Assembly: GCA_020912385.1 (NCBI GenBank)
Contig: CP087221.1
Location: 434,001 to 498,000 of the forward strand
Reading direction: 5' to 3'
Source: Neofusicoccum parvum
Taxonomy: Eukaryota; Ascomycota; Dothideomycetes; Botryosphaeriales; Botryosphaeriaceae
DNA length: 64,000 nt
Shown: positions 57,491-64,000 of the stretch, one piece after another
Numbering within the stretch: the first letter of the stretch is position 1
Layout of the letters: every line of letters begins with the position of its first letter
Notes under the pieces: generated by a model
What the model saw: only the letters and a program-made list of their open reading frames with translations
The model's database searches: none
What the model was told of the DNA's origin: nothing
Position numbers and translations under genes: made by a program

Positions 57491-57989
57491 CATCCCCAGC
57501 CTCCGCAGCGTCCTCTAACCGAGCCAACTCTTCTAACTCCTCGACGGTCTGAGCCTTCTTGGAAATCATCAAGCTACCACGCCGCTTTAGTAATTCCCGT
57601 TGTTTCCGTACACGCTGTAATCGACTCATATTCCTCTGAAGCAGGTCGAGAACCATCTGCTCCTCGGCCTCAGCCTTGTCGATGGCGCGCTTCAATCGGG
57701 AAACTAGGGAAGTCAATAAAAAGGCCAACCAAAAAGAGGAGAGAAACAAACAGTCCGAATCCTCCAAACCGCTCCCATCACAGGCGGTTAAACCCCTACG
57801 AGCACACTCGCCACAACGGTCATAACCAAGATCCATCCGGCAAACAACCTCGGGCGTACCTGCCTTACGCTTCGCATTCGCGAGGAGGCAAGCACTACAG
57901 GGAACCGGCATTACTTCACCAAAAAGATCGATCTTCGCAGCTAAAGACTCTCGCTCAGCCTTCTGGTCAATACGCTTACGCTTGGACAT
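57216..57989 (-). CDS. Antisense ORF of G2: Cys-rich, coiled-coil protein of unknown function
   Basis: 257 codons on the minus strand from ATG 57989 (MSKRKRIDQKAERE); the frame is open further upstream. Residues about 30-75 hold a cysteine array CSAC-x16-C-x9-CGEC-x7-C that suggests a zinc-binding module. Next comes a Lys/Arg-rich coiled coil (about 105-165), then an acidic and Ser/Pro-rich tail with a basic patch (SPKRLRG) that could be a nuclear signal. A hydrophobic stretch around 80-95 coincides with a plausible 48-nt intron (57704-57751: GTTTGT...TTGAC...CTAG), whose removal keeps frame (241 aa). It lies between pol and the PPT. I do not recognise the family. It could be an accessory gene of the element or a captured host fragment. 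Confidence 0.6.
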   Translation of the reverse strand: MSKRKRIDQKAERESLAAKIDLFGEVMPVPCSACLLANAKRKAGTPEVVCRMDLGYDRCGECARRGLTACDGSGLEDSDCLFLSSFWLAFLLTSLVSRLKRAIDKAEAEEQMVLDLLQRNMSRLQRVRKQRELLKRRGSLMISKKAQTVEELEELARLEDAAEAGDVIDPEGAEEGRSPKRLRGASSADTVAGPSRSVGSPGAGSGAVPPEGSELVDQARQSPLPEYSPAFFEGYVPFEYSETAAVGVLGFDGGTHQ

Positions 57990-58040
57990 GGCGAAGGAAC
58001 ATAGGGAGTAAGAGGAAGGAAGAAACCCACGGACAGAAAG

Positions 58041-58075
58041 ATATAATCCCACGGGGAAATCGTCGGGCCGACGAT
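58041..58075 (-). promoter_or_regulatory. Candidate promoter of the G2 antisense ORF: TATA-like box and palindrome
   Basis: On the minus strand GGATTATATC (about 58041-58050) lies about 55 nt upstream of ATG 57989. A perfect 17-bp palindrome ATCGTCGG-G-CCGACGAT sits at 58059-58075, 3 nt before the G2 PPT (58079-58093). Position suggests antisense transcription control, but a role in plus-strand priming is equally possible. Confidence 0.4.
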
Positions 58076-58078
58076 CCT

Positions 58079-58093
58079 TAAGGGGGGAGGTAG
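58079..58093 (+). other. G2 polypurine tract
   Basis: AAGGGGGGAGGTAG directly abuts the 3' LTR; it primes plus-strand DNA synthesis in LTR elements. Confidence 0.85.
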
Positions 58094-58539
58094 TGTTACG
58101 AACCCCAGTCCGACTAAGATGAGGGAAGACGGGAAGCGCGGACAACGGGCGCAAGAACAAACGCCAAGGAAGACATCACGTGCTACACCACGTGCGGCTC
58201 CACAAGGACCCACATTGGATCAGAACAGATCCAACCCTCAAATCCATGAGGGCCATCCAACCCTCATATCCATGAGGGACATCCAGATTGTCATAGCTTT
58301 CCTACAGTATATAAGCACACTCACTTAGCTAGATACTTGACCCTTTGTGGTCAACTCAAAGTAGCAATCTCACTCATTGCTGGTAACGAGTCTTATCGCG
58401 TGCATTCCAGTCCGCACGTGAACATCCCACTTCTCTTCTCGCTTATCCTTACCCACTCTTGTCCTCAAGGTAAACCCTTCGGTTACCCAACTCCTACCCG
58501 ACGACTCCGAAGTCGTGTAGTAGAAGGCACTCCGTTACA
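58094..58539 (+). repeat. 3' LTR of Gypsy G2
   Basis: 446 bp, uninterrupted. TSD ATTAC at 58540-58544 matches 45088-45092, fixing the outer limits of G2 (45093-58539, with G1 inside). Confidence 0.94.
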
Positions 58540-59033
58540 ATTACGAGCTTTAATACTATATTATAGTTCTTAATATCTAACTTATATATCCTATAATTAT
58601 ATCTCTTAGCCTAAAGGATTAATAGCGTAGTATCTAGATTACTATTTAAAAAGTTAATAAAGAAAGTCTATTATTCCCTAGCTAGATATTAAGCTATATA
58701 GTTAAGTTAAATTAAGTTTTTATTTACGTTACTAGCTAAGTCTAAGACTATAAGAACTAGGTGCTCTAAAAGTACCTACTAAGAGGGCTAGAGAGGGGGC
58801 TAATAGGCTAGAATAGAAGTTACTCCTTTCTACTATTATAGCTTAGGCTAGATATACTAAACAATTTACTTTTTAAGCGGGAAATTAATAAAGGAAATAA
58901 GAAAAGAAGTTAGAGTATTTTAATAGGAAATTAAACATAGGAAAGGAGGGGGGAGGGGCTTTTAGCGCGGTCTAGATTCACACCTAGGGTCGCTACTAAA
59001 ACGGGGGCCCTTACAGTGCCAGTATTTAGTTTG
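58540..59033. other. AT-rich relic and boundary of the repeat block
   Basis: TSD ATTAC, then about 360 bp of AT-rich, stop-laden sequence (RIP-like) of unassigned origin, a G-rich run near 58935-58950, and a short GC-rich stretch (58965-59015) that looks like neither relic nor gene. No ORF is convincing. The switch to normal gene composition occurs at about 59030. Confidence 0.55.
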
Positions 59034-59105
59034 AGCTACAGATATTCCCATGCCCCCCGCCCCAATAATTACGAGGACGTTCTGGGGAGAATCGGGCAGA
59101 GCCAT
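59034..59105 (-). pseudogene. Truncated N-terminus of a short-chain dehydrogenase-like gene
   Basis: From ATG 59105 the minus strand reads MALPDSPQNVLVIIGAGGMG and ISVA, a beta strand followed by GxxGxG, the Rossmann dinucleotide-binding start of SDR-type oxidoreductases. After 24 residues the sequence loses all similarity to such a fold and enters the repeat boundary; the frame stops at 58962. The rest of the gene is absent from the window, so it appears cut off by a transposon insertion or rearrangement. A genuine but unusual short first exon cannot be excluded, though no splice donor is obvious. Confidence 0.5.
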
Positions 59106-59436
59106 CGTCGCTGCAGTGCTGAAGAGATCAGAGAGAAATGATGAGAGGTAATGTAGCATGCATCCAGGAACCTGAAGTATTAAGTACAACCCTGCTTTCT
59201 GAGCGGTTTCGGAAACACCTCTACCCGATACCCCGCTGTCAAACATGAGCATCCAATACGAGACTCGACCGACCGTATTGCAATATGAACCCGACTACGC
59301 CATGCTGCTTATCAAATTCACCGTCTATTCGGATGTCTATAGTTGAAACCCTGCATGTCCCACGGGTTGTTTACTGGCCATTTGGCAAGGACTCTTGAAG
59401 AGACTGAACTCGTGGACAAAACAACCTTCCATATAA
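59106..59436. other. Intergenic region between the SDR-like fragment and the seven-TM gene
   Basis: 331 bp of normal composition: the former promoter of the SDR-like fragment and the 3' flank of the seven-TM gene. Small ORFs on both strands here look like chance frames. No specific signal recognised. Confidence 0.5.
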
Positions 59437-60991
59437 TTACGAAGTTCCAAGTGGACCCCACACTCTCGTTGACAGACCGTATTTCTGCTGGTCGTTTGGT
59501 GGGACATCCTGTAATGGGGCTTCTGCTTTTCGCAACGGTCTTTCGTCCTCCTCTCCCGGGCGTCTGTCATAGCCTTCGAAGCCAGCTACAGCAGCTCTTG
59601 CTGCGACAGAGTTTTCGGAAGACGACAACTCCTCTATCCTGATCTGAAATTCTTGCGTTCTGTTCACCATGAGCCTGCTCGGGGACGGTGACGTCGCTCT
59701 CTCACGCTCTTCAGACACCTCGCTGATTTCTTCACGGCCATGCGACTGTTCCAGGCCAGCCAAGTCTTGCAGCTCCAGAGCTTCTTCGTCGATGTCAATA
59801 TGGCGCGCCCTCGCGTGATGCGACGGTGCTTGCGTCGTGCTGATCCTTGCGGATGCTCTTTTGACGGGTCCATTGTCCGCTTTGTCCGAAACTGAGTAGG
59901 CTGTGGTAGAATACTGAAGGTGACGGCTGCGGTTGTTCGTTCTACGGTCGATCGAGGCTGATCGGGTGACTCTGGCAATGAGGTCTGCCATGCTCATTTC
60001 AATGTTGAGCTTGACAATGTACGCAAGGGGGTGGAACTGCATGTAACTGCGCAGCGTTAGCAACCGAGGGAGCCATACAGACAGCTTCGCCTTACACGAA
60101 CGAGTTCTTCAGTGACATCATGCCTGCACCAATGTCAGCATTGTACCCGGCAGAGAGGGTTGCATCTTACTGATGATCAGCACGTCCATGCTAAGCGAGA
60201 AGCCGATGATGTAGAGGTTGAACTTCACCACGGATTCGTACTTCCTGAAGCCCTGGCGGACCAGCCTGTCTTGCACGACCTTGACGAAATACCAATTAAG
60301 ACATGCGTCGACAATCAAGTAGATGACTTTCTCGATTCGATCCCATACGTCGTTGAGGTGGATGTAGCCCTTGGATATCTGCAGGCGCGCCGGGATCTTC
60401 AAAGCGTCAGTTGAGAGCTGGTTGCGGAGGTGGATCCAACCGACCCAGATGCAGTAGACGCTGATGTTGACAGCCGTGATAAGTGTGGCAACGCCAACCT
60501 TGATTCGATAGGCGTGTCTGCGATCGACGAGCAACACGGACACGCGGTTGATGATGATCTGAAGGAGAAACTGAACCTGCAAAAGGTGAGAAGGACGGCC
60601 TCGCACCCAGGCGGAGGCCAAGACATACCTGGAGTGCCCAGGTGGTGACTGAAGGCGGAGGTCAGCTACAGCACGGGCATGCGCGCGTGGCGCACTTACG
60701 AATGCAGAAGTAGAAGGCGAAGCTGGGAGGGATGGCTCCTCTCAAGTACATCCAACAGATGATGCTGAAGGCAAGACAGACGGCGATCTCCAACCAGATC
60801 ATCCAGATGTACGGATTGTTAAGCTTCCGCCAGCCGTGCCTGTCGTAGGCCGAATACGTCTGTTTCATGGCAGTCCAGGTGGTAAGCAGGCCAAAGCCCA
60901 GGGTGAAGCCCCACGTCAGACTGGCCAGATTCATGTCGTCCTGCGTGACTGGCTCAAGCTCGAAGTGGGGGGACAGCAGAGTAGTAAACAT
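59437..60991 (-). CDS. Seven-transmembrane integral membrane protein, six exons
   Basis: Predicted exons (minus): 60991-60700, 60648-60629 (20 nt), 60576-60445, 60396-60171, 60123-60096 (28 nt), 60046-59437; total 1,308 nt, 435 aa, in frame. Introns are 47-52 nt, all GT-AG, most with CTGAC or CTAAC branch sites. The start MFTTLLSPHFELEPV was chosen because it begins the conserved part; the frame is open 94 codons upstream. About seven hydrophobic helices: LASLTWGFTLGFGLLTTW, IWMIWLEIAVCLAFSIICW, SFAFYF...QVQFLLQIIIN, VGVATLITAVNISVYCIW, VIYLIVDACLNWYF, FNLYIIGFSLSMDVLII, FHPLAYIVKLNIEM. The cytosolic tail (about 200 aa) is Ser/Arg/Glu-rich. It resembles the fungal uncharacterised seven-TM membrane proteins with rhodopsin-like topology; function unknown. 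Confidence 0.82.
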
Positions 60992-62092
60992 AATGGCGCG
61001 CGGGGGCTGCCGCTTTCTGTGGCTGCTGCTGGAGGACCGCGAGAGACCGGACCGACGGGTGAAGGTTATGCCTGAGAAGTGTGGCGCTTCTTCCGCGCGC
61101 ATGCCACCCGGAACATTGTCTTGAGGCTCGCGCGACGGTGGGATTAAAGCAGAGGAGAAGATGTAGGCAATCTCGTCAGAACTGCGAATGCCGGAGAAGG
61201 GGACTGGTCTCAGCCAGAGCGCTCGGTGTGCCCGACGATGGGCCACGGAGGGCTTTAGGCATTCGCAGTTCATCCCGCACGTTGGGGCACGTAGTCATGG
61301 CGCGCATGCATGTGGTCCGGACAGGAAAGGACGTGAAGGTTAAAGATGCGGGGAAGAGGTCCGATTGAAGCAACAGGCGCGGCGGCAGGAACCCGGTGCC
61401 CAGAGGGTTCTGGACATCAGCAGGGATGGCAATACGGGCCGAACAGCTCAGGAGGCGGCCGGACGCGGAGTCGGTGGATAAGCTCGTCAAGGGGTTGAAT
61501 ATGAAGCGGGAGCCAAAGGCTGCGGAGGCCGGCCTACAGGTCGGCGCAGGCCCGTTCTGGGGTTGATCAGATCAACCGATCCCAAGGCCAGGAGCAAAGC
61601 TAAAAAGCCACGTGCGGCGAATGCAGCAGGCCGAACAGCGGCGATGGGCTACGCGTCTTCCCGCGAGATTTGCCCCGGGAATCCGGTGGAGGATTCGTTG
61701 GTGGGGCCGCGGGCTCCAGCCATCCACGCTGACGACCTCGCCGGTCGCTGACACGTGTGGCTCCCGTCCATCTCTCTGTACGCAGATGCGCCGCGGATGT
61801 GACGTTGATCTGCCGTCAATACGTGGTTGTGCATGCTGATCTGCAGCCCGCAGCGGGCGCAGGCGCTGAGGCTGTGTGGCGGTCATTGCAGGGCTGGGAC
61901 GTGGGCAGAGGCACGCCGGGAACGAGCGCCGCATGGAACCGGACGCGTGCAGTGTGGAAGCGGGCGAGTGCTGCGCGAGGCGACGGCGGCCGGTCTGAGG
62001 AAACGATGACGTAGTGCGCCCTCAACTTACTCCTCCAACCTCCAGGGAACCCGGACAACCAGCTCCTCCAACTGCACCCCCACCAACCCAGC
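60992..62092. other. GC-rich divergent intergenic region
   Basis: 1.1 kb between two divergently transcribed genes; it should contain both promoters and 5' UTRs. Several overlapping frames of 60-120 codons exist on both strands, but none has recognisable motifs. A perfect palindrome GGTTGATC-A-GATCAACC lies at 61561-61577. No TATA box was recognised with confidence. Confidence 0.5.
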
Positions 62093-63028
62093 ATGTCGGC
62101 CAGAGTCAAGGAAACTGCAATCGAAGAGGTCGAGCGCGTGCGCGAGCTGGCCGCCCAGGCTGTGAGCTCCGGCACCTACGTCTACCCGCTGAAGGGCTTC
62201 TTCTACTTCGCCTCCCACCGCGCCCTCTGGAAGCCACTTACCGCCAAGCTCGCGCCCATCATCACCACCGGCATTGGCGTCACCACCTTCATGTTTGTCT
62301 TCACCTACTTACCCCAGGCTGCCATTCTCGCCATCTTCAACGGCCCTCTGGCCGCCCTTTCCACCATCCTGCTCGTGCTCAGCGAGAGCTCCACCATATC
62401 CAACTTGCTCAGCCGCACCTTTTTCATCGAAGATGCACTCATTGATACTTTCGACGGCGTGAGTGCCCTTGCCTGTGGTGTTGCCCACGCCCCAGCGCTG
62501 ACACCGACAGACACTTGTATCACGTGGGATGACATCCATCGTCTCCGAAGGCCGTCAGATCAAGCCTGGCAGCGACCCCATCAACAAGCTGGGCAAGCTC
62601 TTGAAGAAGCCCTTCGCGCGCTTCACCCCCAAGGCCATCATCAGATATCTCATCTACCTTCCTCTGAACTTCATCCCTGTCGTTGGCACCATCATGTTTG
62701 TCATTCTGCAGGGGCGTAAGGCTGGCCCCGCCGCCCATGCCAGGTACTTCCAGCTGAAGGGCATGAACTCCCGCCAAAAGGAAAGTTTCGTTGATGAGAG
62801 GAAAGCTGCATACACGAGGTAGGAAATCTAACCAACCACAAACGAATCCCCTGGCCTAATATCCTGCGTAGCTTCGGCGTGCCCGCCGTACTCCTTGAAC
62901 TGGTTCCCATTGCTGGTTTATTCTTCTCCTTCACCAACACTGTAGGTGCTGCTCTCTGGGCTGCCGACATGGAGCAGAGCAACACCACCGCCCCGAACCT
63001 TAGGGAGCAGGCAAAGAAGGCGGAATGA
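62093..63028 (+). CDS. EI24/RRT8-like multi-pass membrane protein, three exons
   Basis: Exons 62093-62458, 62511-62818, 62872-63028 (831 nt, 276 aa); introns of 52 and 53 nt with GTGAGT/CAG and GTAGGA/TAG. The first junction restores DTFDG-TLVSRG, the second YT-SFGVPA. Start ATG 62093 (MSARVKETAIEEVERV). Hydrophobic segments: IITTGIGVTTFMFVFTYL, AAILAIFNGPLAALSTILLV, LIYLPLNFIPVVGTIMFVI, LLELVPIAGLFFSFTNTVGA. The layout and the LNFIPVVGT and ELVPIAGLFFSFTN motifs fit the fungal EI24-domain family that includes yeast Rrt8 (outer spore wall, lipid-droplet-associated). In filamentous fungi the role is not established. Intact. Confidence 0.82.
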
Positions 63029-63271
63029 AGGACCAAGTATTGCCGATCAAGAGACATGGAATGATACCCACCGGATGGCTTTTGAAGCGATGCAACGAGG
63101 ATGATCAACTGTCATTTGACAAAGAGATGGGATAAGAACAGTCTGTCCGCAGAGGCCATGGTTACTAAAGGCTTCCTCGACGCTCTTACGCCACTTAGAT
63201 AGATCAATGAAGCCAAATCCCGCGCCAGGTGCACCATGGAACCCGTGAGACTGCATGTGTTGTGATCCACC

Positions 63272-63999
63272 CTAATTCTCCCCTTTCTTCTCTTTCATGG
63301 GTTTGAACGAGTTAAGCAAGATAGAAAGACAATCAATACCCTTCTTCACAGCCTGTGAAATACTCGGGATCCTAACCTTCAGCTTCTTGTCATTCTTCGA
63401 GGGGAAAGAGTACTTTATGGGTGTCTCTGGAGCCTTCGAGAATTTTGTTCCGTTAGCTTCGGCCGTGGCCACCATCGTATCGCTCGGATTCGTACGAATC
63501 GGCCTCGCCTTCAGACGGGCCCTTGAGTTCTCAACAGCTCTTGCCATGCGATCGCGGGGGGTGAGTTGTGGACGAACAGTCTCGGACACGTTGGCAGATT
63601 TGTCATTGGATGTGACGCGAGCTCTACGCTTTGAGAGAGCGGTCCCACAAACATTAAACGAGAAGCGGGAGCAAGAGGCGATGGATCGAAAGTGAGAAGA
63701 CCACATTGATGAAGATTCACCGCTGCAGCACAGACAAACCGGGAAGGCGGTAGACATACAGTCAAAGGCTCTTCAAGGATTGCACCGCCGAGCTTCAACG
63801 AATTCACCAACATGTGTAAGCGCAGGATATCAGGTGCACACTCGAAAAGGCTGCGTCTTTCTCTTCTCAAGAGAGCCATGACAGTCACAGAAAATCCCGC
63901 CGTCATGACGATACATGGTGCATTCGGACATGGCAAGATGGCGCCAAGACCAATGCTGATGCCAAGGGTGTGAAGATACTTCTCGCACGTTTGGTAGAA
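63272..63999 (-). CDS. Partial membrane-protein gene entering from the right edge
   Basis: From 63999 the minus strand is open and reads a plausible protein: YLHTLGISIGLGAILPC, then a hydrophobic stretch CIVMTAGFSVTVMALL and RRERRSLFECAPDILRLHML. This holds to about 63770, where a GTATGT donor follows EEPLT. A second open frame (about 63680-63272), Lys/Arg-rich and ending in a stop at 63272, could be the last exon, but the acceptor cannot be fixed: the nearest CAG gives an immediate stop. The 5' end is outside the window. The opposite strand has a 132-codon frame (63297-63695) with hydrophobic runs that may be the shadow. Function unknown. Its 3' end would converge with the RRT8-like gene. 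Confidence 0.42.
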
Positions 64000-64000
64000 A

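Noticed and set aside
59343..59642. 99-codon plus frame opposite the last exon of the seven-TM gene
   Set aside because: Antisense shadow of the Ser/Arg/Glu-rich tail.
61176..61490. 104-codon minus frame and other overlapping frames in 61080-62010
   Set aside because: GC-rich sequence gives long open frames on several strands at once; no motif or splice pattern supports any of them.
63297..63695. 132-codon plus frame with hydrophobic segments
   Set aside because: Overlaps the better-supported minus-strand frame; kept only as an alternative because neither can be proven from sequence alone.
1..64000. CRISPR arrays, rRNA, tRNA genes or bacterial operon features
   Set aside because: None seen: spaced repeats are retroelement parts, and the genes have fungal spliceosomal introns.

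Overview
This window comes from a filamentous ascomycete (Pezizomycotina) whose genome shows repeat-induced point mutation (RIP). The evidence is long AT-rich tracts of degenerate retrotransposons with CpA/TpG converted to TpA (TAG/TAA stops everywhere, CTAG very common), next to GC-rich genes with ~50-nt introns. The species cannot be named from the sequence.

About 59 kb (1-59033) is a nested retrotransposon block. Target-site duplications (TSDs) read directly from the sequence give the insertion order. Old RIP-degraded layers are: two LINE families (copies A, C, D, F) and three same-family chromodomain Gypsy elements nested inside one another (E3 in E2 in E1, with E1 inside LINE D). Younger layers with little or no RIP are: a 5'-truncated LINE (B, 4410-6860) inside LINE A; a nearly complete LINE (E4, 29801-36085) inside LINE D; a full-length Copia element with one intact gag-pol ORF (37517-42827) inside LINE F; and two intact Gypsy chromoviruses. 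G1 (45110-51351) lies inside the 5' LTR of G2 (45093-58539).

The young LTR elements look functional. G1 and G2 each carry a gag-pol -1 overlap with a canonical slippery heptamer and a downstream stem-loop. All five Gypsy copies, RIPed ones included, have a 10-11 nt (8 nt in G2) primer-binding site starting exactly 2 nt after the 5' LTR and complementary to a segment inside that LTR, the hallmark of Tf1-type self-priming. The Copia element instead has a primer site matching the anticodon region of initiator tRNA-Met. G2 also carries an antisense ORF between pol and the 3' LTR. It encodes a cysteine-rich, coiled-coil protein I do not recognise, and has its own TATA-like box, a perfect palindrome upstream and a possible 48-nt intron.

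The last 5 kb is ordinary gene space: a short-chain-dehydrogenase-like N-terminus cut off at the repeat boundary (59034-59105, minus); a six-exon seven-TM membrane protein gene (59437-60991, minus) with 20- and 28-nt micro-exons; a divergent three-exon EI24/RRT8-like membrane protein gene (62093-63028, plus); and a partial membrane-protein gene running off the right edge (minus).
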